Source: Pseudomonas tritici
GTDB lineage: Bacteria > Pseudomonadota > Gammaproteobacteria > Pseudomonadales > Pseudomonadaceae
Direction of reading: 5' to 3'
Assembly: GCF_014268275.3 (NCBI RefSeq)
Contig: NZ_CP077084.1
Coordinates: 2,790,001-2,854,000, forward strand
Length of the DNA stretch: 64,000 bases
How positions within the stretch are numbered: position 1 is the stretch's first letter; each line of letters begins with the position of its first letter. The notes beneath the pieces were generated by a model, which saw nothing but the letters and a program-made list of their open reading frames with translations, did no database searches and was not told where the DNA came from. Position numbers and translations under genes: made by a program. Positions 35,326 through 43,679 of this stretch are shown here, piece by piece.

Positions 35326-35946
35326 ATGCGGGCAGAACTTGCGCAATATGGCGGCATCACCGTCATGGTTCCGGCCGCGATAATCATTGCTGTGTGGCTC
35401 TGGTATTCCAATCCTCGGGCACTTCGGACCTGGGTGCTGACCGTCGGCGCCACTTACTCACTGGTTGCACTCAGCAAGTTGCTGTTCAAGGGGTGGGGCT
35501 TATCGTTTCAACACTTGGACATTGCCGTATTAAGCGGTCATGCGATGAACACGTGCTTGATGGTCACAGTTGGGGCGAGTCTGGTGGCGCGTCAGTTCAA
35601 CCCGGCTTTACGTTGGCCGGCGGCGCTGGCGGGGTTATTGGCCAGTCTGTGGTTCAGTGCCTATTGCGTCGCGCCTTATATCCATCCGTTGAATGAAGCC
35701 TTGGCTGGCGCGGTGCTGGGTGTGGGCGCGGCTCTCGTGTTTCTTTGGCGGATTGAAGCCACCCCTGTCGAGGTATCCCCCTCGTTTATCGGCGGTGGGT
35801 TGGTGGTCTTGTTGGCCTGTGCGCTGTTGCCCAAGTACAACGCAGAGTTGCTGCTCAATCGTGTCGCAATCACGCTGTCGGGGGCCGAGCACGCCCATCA
35901 AGAACCTTCCTGGCGGTCGGATGCGGCGCACAGGAAGGCCGAGTAA
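35326..35946 (+). CDS. PAP2-like membrane protein
   Basis: This 206-residue integral membrane protein has about six hydrophobic helices. A motif LSGHAMNTCLMVT (near 73) resembles the SGH core of type 2 phosphatidic acid phosphatases, and YIHPLNEALAGAVLG (near 121) may be the third motif with its His. The usual Lys-Arg-Pro first motif is not evident, so activity is uncertain. TAGGAG precedes the start. It could recycle undecaprenyl pyrophosphate for the nearby polysaccharide cluster, but that is inference. Its last 49 bases overlap the 3' end of the convergent small gene. Confidence 0.65.
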   Translation: MRAELAQYGGITVMVPAAIIIAVWLWYSNPRALRTWVLTVGATYSLVALSKLLFKGWGLSFQHLDIAVLSGHAMNTCLMVTVGASLVARQFNPALRWPAALAGLLASLWFSAYCVAPYIHPLNEALAGAVLGVGAALVFLWRIEATPVEVSPSFIGGGLVVLLACALLPKYNAELLLNRVAITLSGAEHAHQEPSWRSDAAHRKAE

Positions 35947-36230
35947 GTCACCAGGTCCAAGGCCCGGTTGCTTTCCACCATAAGCTCCAGCAACACAGTC
36001 TGCGCGTTGAAGCGCCGCACATCGCCGCGCCGCCGCGCCTCTTTCATCTGCTTGAACAGCGTATGGGTGACTTCCTGCGGGGAACTGCCGTGCAGTTGTT
36101 CAAGCCAGCGCCCGATGGCCTGGGTATTGCGCCGATACTGCGCGCCCATCGCCGGCTCGGCAAAGCCTTCGAACATCCCCGTGAGTTTCCTCAGCGCATA
36201 GCTGCGGATCACATCATCCAGCAGGCTCAT
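35898..36230 (-). CDS. Small protein of unknown function, coupled to the phosphomannomutase-tail gene
   Basis: This 110-residue, mostly helical, charged protein (MSLLDDVIRSYALRKL at the start, THTLFKQMKEARRRGDVRRF near 56) has no family that I recognise. It has no signal peptide and no strong membrane segment. GGAGCGG precedes the ATG, which overlaps the stop of the upstream gene (ATGA), so both are probably made together. Its 3' end runs 49 bases into the convergent PAP2-like gene. Confidence 0.65.
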   Translation of the reverse strand: MSLLDDVIRSYALRKLTGMFEGFAEPAMGAQYRRNTQAIGRWLEQLHGSSPQEVTHTLFKQMKEARRRGDVRRFNAQTVLLELMVESNRALDLVTYSAFLCAASDRQEGS

Positions 36231-36535
36231 GGCCGCTCCTCGGTGCCGGAGATGTTCGCCAGCAACTCGGCGGTCTTGACCAGCATGAACTGGCTGTCGC
36301 CGCGGCTTTCCACGCACAGGCACACCGACAATGCGTCACTGACCTGCAACTTGAAGCGCCAATTGGCAAAGACCATGGACAACCCGGAACAGGACTCATC
36401 GCTGTCCAGCGAATTGTCGCCGTATAACCGGTGCATGCGCTCGACGACGCGCGTTGAGTTATTCACGTCAACATGAATATTTCCCGAAGAAGGAAATAGG
36501 CCAATACGCTCTACCAATAACTTTGAAGTGTTCAT
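36227..36535 (-). CDS. Stand-alone homologue of the phosphomannomutase C-terminal domain
   Basis: This 102-residue protein aligns by eye with only the last (fourth) domain of ManB/AlgC-type phosphohexomutases: FPSSGNIHVDVNNSTRVVER, a DNSLDSDES segment, LSMVFANWRFKLQ, and VESRGD followed by LVKTAELLANI. In true enzymes the loop RSSNTEPVVRLNVESRGD binds the sugar phosphate; here it reads QVSDALSVCLCVESRGD, so the phosphate-binding Ser-Asn-Thr is lost. No catalytic phosphoserine domain is present upstream. It is therefore not a mutase; a binding or regulatory role is possible. The start MNTSKLL follows AAGGGACG. The gene faces away from wzb over a 230-base promoter region. Confidence 0.7.
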   Translation of the reverse strand: MNTSKLLVERIGLFPSSGNIHVDVNNSTRVVERMHRLYGDNSLDSDESCSGLSMVFANWRFKLQVSDALSVCLCVESRGDSQFMLVKTAELLANISGTEERP

Positions 36536-36765
36536 GGCCGTCCCTTCGTTGTTGCAGTCAGGCGGCACTTTATTATGTAGAGGGGGAAAAGTACTGGAAT
36601 GTTATTTTTCGTCGGTTAATACAACTGTTGTTATTTTTTGTCTTGCGCGATAGATGGTCGCGCTTTATCAGCTGTGGTCATAATTACTCGGAAGTTAGTT
36701 GTTGGTTAGTTAATAAGGTCGTCCCTTTTGCCGAAGAATAAGCATGCGGTGCGTGGGAGGTTGCC
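36536..36765. promoter_or_regulatory. AT-rich divergent promoter region before the polysaccharide cluster
   Basis: These 230 bases between the mutase-tail gene and wzb are AT-rich and have no coding frame. They presumably contain the promoter of the exopolysaccharide operon. I found no JUMPstart-like sequence. Confidence 0.45.
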
Positions 36766-37206
36766 TTGTTCAAAAAGATATTAATCGTGTGCATCGGCAA
36801 CATTTGCCGCAGCCCCACGGCGGAACACTTGCTGGGCGTCGCGCTTGCACCTTCCGGCATCCGGGTGAGCTCGGCCGGCCTGGCAGCACTGCGTGATCAC
36901 CCGCTGGAGCCGCTGGCGGGGCAAGTGTTGCAAGAGCATGGGCATATGCCCCAAGTGCACAAAGCGCGGCAACTCAGCGTGGAGGCGGTGAGCGAAGCCG
37001 ACCTGATCCTTGTGATGGAGCAACGGCACATCGACGGTGTGCTCAACCTTGCCCCTGAAGCACGGGGCAAGGTGTTCCTGCTGGGCAAATGGCAGCACGA
37101 CCGCGAGATCACCGACCCCTATCGCCAGGGTAAGCCTGCCTTTGTGCAGGCCTATGCATTGATCGAACAGGCCGCGCAGGCCTGGGCCCAGCGCTTGGCG
37201 CGCTGA
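36766..37206 (+). CDS. wzb: Low-molecular-weight protein-tyrosine phosphatase (Wzb/Etp type)
   Basis: This 146-residue phosphatase has the P-loop CIGNICRSPTAEHL (CX5R-S, near residue 9) and the general-acid DPYRQG near 119. It should dephosphorylate the Wzc kinase encoded next. The start is TTG at 36766, with a strong GGGAGG at 36755-36760; the only nearby ATG is in another frame. The wzc start follows after about 40 bases. Confidence 0.92.
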   Translation: MFKKILIVCIGNICRSPTAEHLLGVALAPSGIRVSSAGLAALRDHPLEPLAGQVLQEHGHMPQVHKARQLSVEAVSEADLILVMEQRHIDGVLNLAPEARGKVFLLGKWQHDREITDPYRQGKPAFVQAYALIEQAAQAWAQRLAR

Positions 37207-37247
37207 TGCTCCCTCTTTAAATGATTGCAAGGACGAAGACGCGATTT

Positions 37248-39467
37248 ATGTATTCACCCCAGAACGCCTCCCCGGACACCCCTCACCGTGACGAGATCGA
37301 TGTGCTCGGCATGCTCGGCACCCTGATCGATCATAAGTGGCTGATCGCGGGGATTACTGGCACGTGCATGCTGATCGGCGCGGCCTACGCCATCCTGGCG
37401 GCGCCGGTGTACCAGGCGAATGCGTTGATCCAGGTGGAACCGAAGAAAAACGACATGCTTGGTTTCTCTGATGTCAGCAGCCTGCTGGGGAAAGAGTCGC
37501 CGGCGGTGACTGAGATCGAGCTGATCAAGTCGCGCACCATCATCGGTAAGACCGTGGACACCTTGGCGCTGGATATCACCATCACCGCGCAGCATTTTCC
37601 GTTGATTGGCGGCTTCCTGGCACGGCGTTACGCACCGGAGCACAAAGGCGATATCGCGCCGCCGCTGTTTGGGTTCAGCCGCTACTCGGCCGGTGGCGAG
37701 CAACTGTTGCTGACCACGTTGAACCTGCCTGCCGGGTTGCTGGGCACCCAGTTGATACTGGTCGCCGGCGCTGACCAGGCCTACACGCTGTTTGATGAGG
37801 ACGGCAATCAGATCGCCGCAGGTCGCGTCGGTGTGCCATTTGCCGCCGACGGTGTCGAGGTCCTGATCAAGGAGCTACGCGCCAACCCCGGCACACACTT
37901 CAAAATTGTGCGCAAGCCACGGCTGGATACCGTGGCCGACTACCAAGACCTGCTCACCGTGGTCGAGCGCGGCAAGGAATCTGGGATCATCAGCCTGTCC
38001 CTGGAGAGCACGCGTCCGGCGTTGGCGATTCGCACGTTGAATGAAATCTCTAATCTCTATGTGAAGCAAAACGTCGACCGCACCTCGGCCGAAGCGGCGC
38101 AAAGCCTGTCGTTCCTCAACGACCAACTGCCCCAGGTGCGTCGCGACTTGGAAAAGGCCGAAAACGCCTTGAACCGCTTTCAGACTCGCAGCAAATCCAT
38201 CGATATCAGTCTCGAAGCCAAGGCCGTGCTGGACCAAGTGGTGGCCCTGGACACCGGCATCTCCGAGCTCAAGCTGCAACAGGCCGAGATGGACCGCAAG
38301 TTCACTCCGCAACACCCGGCCTATCGCGCGTTGATCGCCAAGCTCGCTGAACTCAACGCCAAGCAAGCGCAGATGACCAAGCGCGTCGAAGGCTTGCCCA
38401 GCACCCAGCAGGAACTGCTCAGCCTGACCCGGGATGTGCAGGTGGGTACCGAGATCTATACCCAGTTGCTCAACCGCTCCCAAGAGCTGGACGTGATGCG
38501 TGCCGGGACTGTGGGCAACGTGCGTTTGATCGACAGTGCCGACGCCAACCTTGCCAAGCCCGTAGAACCGCGAAAAGTCATCGTGGTGCTGCTCGCCATG
38601 GTGTTGGGCGGCATGTTGTCGGTCGGCCTGGTACTGGTGCGCAGCCTGCTCAACCGAGGCCTGGAAAGCCCGGATGACATCGAGAAACTCGGGCTACCGG
38701 TGTACGCCTCGATTCCTTTCAGCCTGTTGCAGAAGGCCGAGGAAACCAACGCAGCCAAGGGCCGCTCGGCCGCACCGTCGTTGCTGGCGCTCAATCACCC
38801 TCACGACTTGGTGATGGAGGCCATGCGCAGCCTTCGCACCAGCCTGCACTTCGCCATGATCGAGGCCAAGAACAACCGATTGATGATCACCGGTCCCAGC
38901 CCCGAAGTGGGCAAGACATTTGTCTCGGCCAACCTGGCGGCGATTGTCGCGCAGTCGGGCCAGCGCGTACTGCTGATCGACGCCGATATGCGCAAGGGCT
39001 ACTTGCATAAGATGCTTGGCAAGGCAGTGGAAGAGGGGTTGTCCGACCTGCTGGCCAAACGGTGCGATTTGCAGCAGGCGATTCATCCGACGGCTGTGGA
39101 GCGTTTTGATTTTATCGGACGTGGGCAGATTCCGCCGAACCCGTCCGAGCTACTGATGCACCCCAATTTTGCCGCTCTGCTGGCTGAGGTCAGCGAACAC
39201 TATGACTTGGTGATCATCGATACGCCGCCGCTGCTGGCCGTAACCGACGCCGCGATTGTCGGACGCCAGGCGGGCACCAGCCTGTTGGTGACGCGATTTG
39301 GAGTGAACTCGGCGAAGGAAATCGAGCTGACCCTGCGGCGCTTCCACCAGAACGGCATTGAGCTCAAAGGGGCGATCTTCAATGGCGTGGAAAAACGTCG
39401 TTCCGCCAGCTACGGCTACGGCGACTACGGCTATTACAGCTATGCCTATCAGTCCGACAAGGCCTGA
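37248..39467 (+). CDS. wzc: Wzc-type bacterial tyrosine autokinase and chain-length regulator
   Basis: This 739-residue inner-membrane protein has a Wzz domain with an N-terminal helix (WLIAGITGTCMLIGAAYAIL, near 26), a periplasmic coiled-coil stretch (about 270-400), a second helix near 450 (VIVVLLAMVLGGMLSVGLVL), and a cytoplasmic kinase. Kinase motifs are Walker A GPSPEVGKT, A' LLIDADMRKG and B LVIIDTPPLL. The C-terminus is a tyrosine cluster (YGYGDYGYYSYAY), the autophosphorylation site in this family. AAGGA at 37232 supports the start at MYSPQNAS. It works with Wza and Wzy in polymer length control and export. Confidence 0.93.
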   Translation: MYSPQNASPDTPHRDEIDVLGMLGTLIDHKWLIAGITGTCMLIGAAYAILAAPVYQANALIQVEPKKNDMLGFSDVSSLLGKESPAVTEIELIKSRTIIGKTVDTLALDITITAQHFPLIGGFLARRYAPEHKGDIAPPLFGFSRYSAGGEQLLLTTLNLPAGLLGTQLILVAGADQAYTLFDEDGNQIAAGRVGVPFAADGVEVLIKELRANPGTHFKIVRKPRLDTVADYQDLLTVVERGKESGIISLSLESTRPALAIRTLNEISNLYVKQNVDRTSAEAAQSLSFLNDQLPQVRRDLEKAENALNRFQTRSKSIDISLEAKAVLDQVVALDTGISELKLQQAEMDRKFTPQHPAYRALIAKLAELNAKQAQMTKRVEGLPSTQQELLSLTRDVQVGTEIYTQLLNRSQELDVMRAGTVGNVRLIDSADANLAKPVEPRKVIVVLLAMVLGGMLSVGLVLVRSLLNRGLESPDDIEKLGLPVYASIPFSLLQKAEETNAAKGRSAAPSLLALNHPHDLVMEAMRSLRTSLHFAMIEAKNNRLMITGPSPEVGKTFVSANLAAIVAQSGQRVLLIDADMRKGYLHKMLGKAVEEGLSDLLAKRCDLQQAIHPTAVERFDFIGRGQIPPNPSELLMHPNFAALLAEVSEHYDLVIIDTPPLLAVTDAAIVGRQAGTSLLVTRFGVNSAKEIELTLRRFHQNGIELKGAIFNGVEKRRSASYGYGDYGYYSYAYQSDKA

Positions 39468-39473
39468 TGAGCT

Positions 39474-40787
39474 ATGAACAAAGTGCTTGAAATGCCCCGT
39501 TCGTTGTCGCGTCGTTTTCGCCTCAACGTGCTGAGTTATGGCTACACCCAATTGGTGACGTTGGCAGCGCAACTGGTGCTGGTACCGTTTTTCCTGCATG
39601 CCTGGGGCACGGGGCGCTATGCCGACTGGCTGGTGCTCACCGGTATCCCGTCGATGCTCAGCCTGCTCGACTTGGGGGTGGCTCAGGCCTCGGCCACCAG
39701 CGCTACGTTGCGCGCTAGCCAAGGCGATGTGCCCGGTGCGCGGCGCAGTGTGCAGACCGCATTGGCGTTTACCCTGGTGGTGGTCGCGTGGGTGCTGGTG
39801 TTCGCCCTGACCGTGGGGCAGTGGGTCGACTGGGTGGGGCTGCTCAAGCTTAAGACCCTGGTCCCCGAACAGGCCAGTCTGGTGGTGCTGTTCATGTCCG
39901 GCTACCTGTGCACGCGTCTGCTGGGTGGGCCGATTGACGCCTGGTTCCGGACCATCGACAAGACTGTCGGCGGGGTCTTTATCATGGCCAATCGCAGGAC
40001 CCTGGATATTGTGCTGTCCATCGTTGTGCTGCTGCTCGGCGGCTCGGAGCTGCAACTGGCGCAGGGCATGTTTTTCAGCCAAGTGCTGTTCCTAGTGTTG
40101 GTGACCCTGTTTGTCCGGCGTATTTCACCTTGGCCGCTATTGGGCCTGGCGTCGGCATCCTGGGCCGAGTTTCGGGGAATCTGGAAACCGGCGCTGGGCA
40201 GCGCGGCGATCCCGCTGGCCCAGGCGATCACTCTGCAAGGCGGTCTGCAAGTGCTCAACCAGATCGCCGGCCCGGCCGTGGTGGTGGGTTACACCATGGC
40301 ACGCACCCTGATGCGCCTGATCATTCAGCTGGGCATCACCTGCAGCAATGCCCTTACACCGGAAATCTCGCGGCTGGCCGGGCGCGGTCAGTTCGAGCAG
40401 GCGCGGCGTTTCACCCAGCGCGCCAGTTCATTGGTGCTGGGCCTGTGCTTGCTGGTGTATGCCGCTGGTATCTGGGCCGGGCCGCAGATCATCCTGTTGT
40501 GGAGCCATGGACTGGTGCAGGTCGACCGCGTGTCCCTGGCGCTGATCGGCTCCCACACGATCTTGAATGTGGCGTGGTTCATCCTCGCGGCCATGCTCAT
40601 TTCGACCAATCGTCACACCCGCACTTCGCTGATCTATGCGGTGAGCAGCGCGGTGGCCTTGCTGCTGTGGCTGGCGTGCAAGGAGCGCATTGAGCCGCTG
40701 CTGGGCGCCTCTTTGCTGCTCTCTCTGCCGGAACTGGTGGTGCTGGTTTACCTGCGGGTGCTGCGTGCTGGGGAGGTAGGGCCATGA
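39474..40787 (+). CDS. wzx: Wzx-type polysaccharide repeat-unit flippase
   Basis: This 437-residue protein with about 12 hydrophobic helices matches the polysaccharide-transport MATE/Wzx superfamily (FRLNVLSYGYTQLVTLAAQL, WLVLTGIPSMLSLLDLGVAQ). It would move the lipid-linked repeat unit across the inner membrane. It starts 6 bases after wzc and overlaps the next gene by four bases. Wzx proteins are poorly conserved, so the assignment rests on topology and context. Confidence 0.85.
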   Translation: MNKVLEMPRSLSRRFRLNVLSYGYTQLVTLAAQLVLVPFFLHAWGTGRYADWLVLTGIPSMLSLLDLGVAQASATSATLRASQGDVPGARRSVQTALAFTLVVVAWVLVFALTVGQWVDWVGLLKLKTLVPEQASLVVLFMSGYLCTRLLGGPIDAWFRTIDKTVGGVFIMANRRTLDIVLSIVVLLLGGSELQLAQGMFFSQVLFLVLVTLFVRRISPWPLLGLASASWAEFRGIWKPALGSAAIPLAQAITLQGGLQVLNQIAGPAVVVGYTMARTLMRLIIQLGITCSNALTPEISRLAGRGQFEQARRFTQRASSLVLGLCLLVYAAGIWAGPQIILLWSHGLVQVDRVSLALIGSHTILNVAWFILAAMLISTNRHTRTSLIYAVSSAVALLLWLACKERIEPLLGASLLLSLPELVVLVYLRVLRAGEVGP

Positions 40788-41971
40788 TGCTATCCCAGGC
40801 GCGACTGACCCTTTACCTACCGCTGACGTTTTTCGCTTTGCCGCTGGCGCTCAGTAACAACCTGTCGCAGCCCTTGGCGCTGCTGCTGTTACTGCCGTTC
40901 GTGGTGTATGCGGCGCGTGGTTTTACCCGTGCGTTGCCGTTACTGGCCCTGGTGATTGGCTCCAGCGTGTTGCAGGTATTGGTCAGCAGCGGCGCGAAAA
41001 TTTCCCTGTACCAGTTCCTGCGTTCGGGCATTCCGTTTTTCTATTTTGTACTGCTGTTGGCCGGCTACAGCTATGTGTTGGCCAATGTGGAAAAAATTGC
41101 CCGGGCTCATCGTTTCAACTACCGCCAGATCATCGAGCGGGTCATCTATATCTTTGCCCTCGGCCAATTGCTGCAGGTCAGCCTGTACGGGGTTGGCATT
41201 GACCTGACCAACGCCGCCTCCAAGTCCAGCGACGAGGTGGGCCGCATCATGCTGTTCCCCACCAGCTCGGCGGTGCTGCTGTTTTTCTATGCCTGCTGCC
41301 AGCGCAAGATCGGCCTGATGCTGATCCTTGCCGTCACGCTGCTGGCCGCTGGATCCAAGACAATCCTCGCGGCGATGGCGGTGATGATCCTGCTGTCGGC
41401 CATTACCCAACGCAAGCTCAAATCCCTCGCGGTGCTGGTGGTCGCCATCGGCGCCCTGGGCACCTTGACGTTCTATGCCAGCCCCCTGGCGGTGTCGCGC
41501 TTTGCCACTTACCTGTTTGAAGAGAAAGGTGAGGACGTGACCCGCGCGTTCGAGATCGCCCATGCCAAGGAGTCGTTCCTGGAAAACCCGGCCACGGTGT
41601 TTCTCGGCAATGGCCTGGCCAAGCAGCTGACGCCTGGGGTGCCCACCAACGATGAACGCTGGTTCGAGAACTCCAAGTTCGACATCGAGAACGGTTATTG
41701 GGGGGTGATCGCCAAGCTCGGGGTGATCGGTGTGGCGTTGTTCTGCCTGCTGTTCAGCACACTGCCGCGCAACCCTGTGTCGCTGGCGGTGGTGGCGATC
41801 CTGCTGATTTTTTCGTTCAAGACCAGCTACCAGTTCTTCACCACCTTTGATGGCAGCTATTTGCTGGTGTGGTCGATGTTTATCGGCTTGCTCAACCAAG
41901 CCGCGCCTGCGCGCCAGGCCTTTGTCCCGCCACACCCTTCACATTCCTTATTAAGACAGGCTGGATCATGA
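40784..41971 (+). CDS. wzy: Wzy-type polysaccharide polymerase (O-antigen-ligase-like membrane protein)
   Basis: This 395-residue protein has about ten hydrophobic segments and one larger periplasmic loop (about 245-305, including FLGNGLAKQL and ENGYWGVIAKLGVIG), the topology of Wzy/WaaL proteins. It would polymerise repeat units delivered by the flippase. It overlaps both neighbours by four bases. Assignment is by topology and cluster position; primary sequence alone would only say membrane protein. Confidence 0.78.
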   Translation: MMLSQARLTLYLPLTFFALPLALSNNLSQPLALLLLLPFVVYAARGFTRALPLLALVIGSSVLQVLVSSGAKISLYQFLRSGIPFFYFVLLLAGYSYVLANVEKIARAHRFNYRQIIERVIYIFALGQLLQVSLYGVGIDLTNAASKSSDEVGRIMLFPTSSAVLLFFYACCQRKIGLMLILAVTLLAAGSKTILAAMAVMILLSAITQRKLKSLAVLVVAIGALGTLTFYASPLAVSRFATYLFEEKGEDVTRAFEIAHAKESFLENPATVFLGNGLAKQLTPGVPTNDERWFENSKFDIENGYWGVIAKLGVIGVALFCLLFSTLPRNPVSLAVVAILLIFSFKTSYQFFTTFDGSYLLVWSMFIGLLNQAAPARQAFVPPHPSHSLLRQAGS

Positions 41972-43131
41972 GCGCATCTGCACGCCCCGTCAGGGCCGGG
42001 ATACTGACGTACCATTTCAGCGAGAACTTCGGTGCCGTGCTGCAAGCCTATGCCTTGCAGCGCTGGCTGCAGCAACAGGGCTTGCAGGTGAGCCTGATCA
42101 ACTACCATCCGGCCTACGTCGAGGATGGCAGCGAGATCCGGCAGCTGTTCAACCCGCGCCAGCTCAAAGCCAATCTCAAGGCGGTTTACCTCAAGGCCCT
42201 GGCCTTGAAAACCCAGGTGCTGGGGCCGAATGCCCAATCCCGCCAATTCCAGGCGTTCAAAGCGCGTTTCCTGAATATCCAGGAGCCGCGCTACGCCCAT
42301 GCCGACCAGCTCAACCAGGCCGTCGCCGGTCAGCAGTTGCTGGTGGCGGGCAGTGACCAGATCTGGAACCCCTCGGGCCAGACTGGTCTGGATCCGGCGT
42401 ACTTCCTGGCGTTCGATTGCGACAAGACGATTCGGCGCATCTCCTACGCCGCCAGTTTCGGCAAGGAATACCTGGAGCCCGAGTACCACGCCCGGGCCGA
42501 AGGCCTGCTCAAACAACTGTCAGCGATCAGCGTGCGCGAAGAGAGCGGTGTGGGCATTGTGCAACAGGTCAGCGGGCTCACCGCCCAATGCGTACCCGAC
42601 CCGACGTTGCTGCACCGTGATTATTCAGCGCTGCTCGCCACTGCCACTCAGACCCGTACTGGCCACGTGTTCTGCTACGCCTTGCGCACGGGCGTGGGCG
42701 TGCGCGAAGTGGCCCATGCTCTGTCCCAGCATGTAGCCGGGCCGATCGTTTCGCCGTACAACGCGCACCGCCGCTGGCGGCAGATCGGCGAGACCGTGCA
42801 GGTCGGCCCCCAGGACTGGCTCAAGTTGCTCAAGGAGTCGGCCTACGTGGTGACCAATTCCTTTCATGCGACGGTGTTCTCGATCATTTTTGAGAAGCCC
42901 TTTATTGCTGTGGGGTTGCCGGGTAACAAAGCCTCGCTGAATGCCCGGGTGCGTAACTTGCTGGAGAAGCTGGAACTGTCGCAACGCTTTCTACCGGCGG
43001 ACAACGTCGACCAGGTTCAGGCCCTGATCACGGTGCCGATTGATTGGGTGGCGGTGCGTGCACGGCGCCAGGCCTTGCAGCAAGTCGGCGAGCGCTACCT
43101 GTTGGAACAACTGGCGGCGCTGCACTCATGA
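41968..43131 (+). CDS. Polysaccharide pyruvyl transferase family protein
   Basis: This 387-residue protein has the CsaB/pyruvyltransferase-fold features: GILTYHFSENFGAVLQAYAL at the N-terminus, LLVAGSDQIWNPSG near 125, ISYAASFGKEYL near 155 and TNSFHATVFSIIFEKPFIAV near 293. It probably adds a pyruvate ketal from phosphoenolpyruvate to a sugar of the repeat unit, giving an acidic polymer. Start MSASARPV overlaps the upstream stop (ATGA); the stop overlaps the next ATG. Confidence 0.87.
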   Translation: MSASARPVRAGILTYHFSENFGAVLQAYALQRWLQQQGLQVSLINYHPAYVEDGSEIRQLFNPRQLKANLKAVYLKALALKTQVLGPNAQSRQFQAFKARFLNIQEPRYAHADQLNQAVAGQQLLVAGSDQIWNPSGQTGLDPAYFLAFDCDKTIRRISYAASFGKEYLEPEYHARAEGLLKQLSAISVREESGVGIVQQVSGLTAQCVPDPTLLHRDYSALLATATQTRTGHVFCYALRTGVGVREVAHALSQHVAGPIVSPYNAHRRWRQIGETVQVGPQDWLKLLKESAYVVTNSFHATVFSIIFEKPFIAVGLPGNKASLNARVRNLLEKLELSQRFLPADNVDQVQALITVPIDWVAVRARRQALQQVGERYLLEQLAALHS

Positions 43132-43679
43132 GCGATTTTGCCCAACTCAAGTATGTCGACACCTTGCCCCGTAGCAACAAGGCCCGGCGCCTGTTGTGGG
43201 GCGTCGTCTATCAACTGCTGTTTCGCCCCACACCGCGCTGGATGCTGCACGGCTGGCGCAGTTGGTTACTGCGTCGCTTTGGCGCCAAGGTCGGCGTGGG
43301 TTGCCGGATTGCGCCTACGTGCAGCATCTGGGCCCCGTGGAATTTGGAGATCGGCGATTACACCGCCATTGCTGACGGCGTGGATGTGTACGCCATGGCC
43401 AGGATCACCCTGGGTTCGAAGGTCGCCATCAGCCAGCGCAGCTTCCTGTGCACAGGCACCCACGATACCCGCAGCCTGCTGCGGCCCTTGGTGACGCGAG
43501 AAATCCTGATCAAGGACCACGTGTGGGTGGCTGCCGAGTCCTTTATCCATCCCGGCTGCGTGCTGGAGGAGGGCTGCGTGGTGGGGGCGCGATCAGTAGT
43601 CATCGCCAACCTGCCGGCCTGGATGATTTGCGTTGGTGCGCCGTGCCGACCCCTCAAACCGAGAGACATCACACTATGA
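43128..43679 (+). CDS. WcaF-like hexapeptide-repeat acyltransferase
   Basis: This 183-residue left-handed beta-helix acyltransferase has repeated hexapeptides (IGDYTAIADGVDVYAMA, ITLGSKVAISQ) and the CTGTHD and VWVAAESFIHPG stretches typical of colanic-acid acetyltransferases such as WcaF. It likely O-acetylates the repeat unit. It overlaps both neighbouring genes by four bases, so the run is tightly coupled. Confidence 0.87.
   Translation: MSDFAQLKYVDTLPRSNKARRLLWGVVYQLLFRPTPRWMLHGWRSWLLRRFGAKVGVGCRIAPTCSIWAPWNLEIGDYTAIADGVDVYAMARITLGSKVAISQRSFLCTGTHDTRSLLRPLVTREILIKDHVWVAAESFIHPGCVLEEGCVVGARSVVIANLPAWMICVGAPCRPLKPRDITL

Noticed and set aside
36536..36765. JUMPstart/ops element before the polysaccharide operon
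   Set aside because: I searched by eye for a GGCGGTAG-type ops element in this gap and found none.
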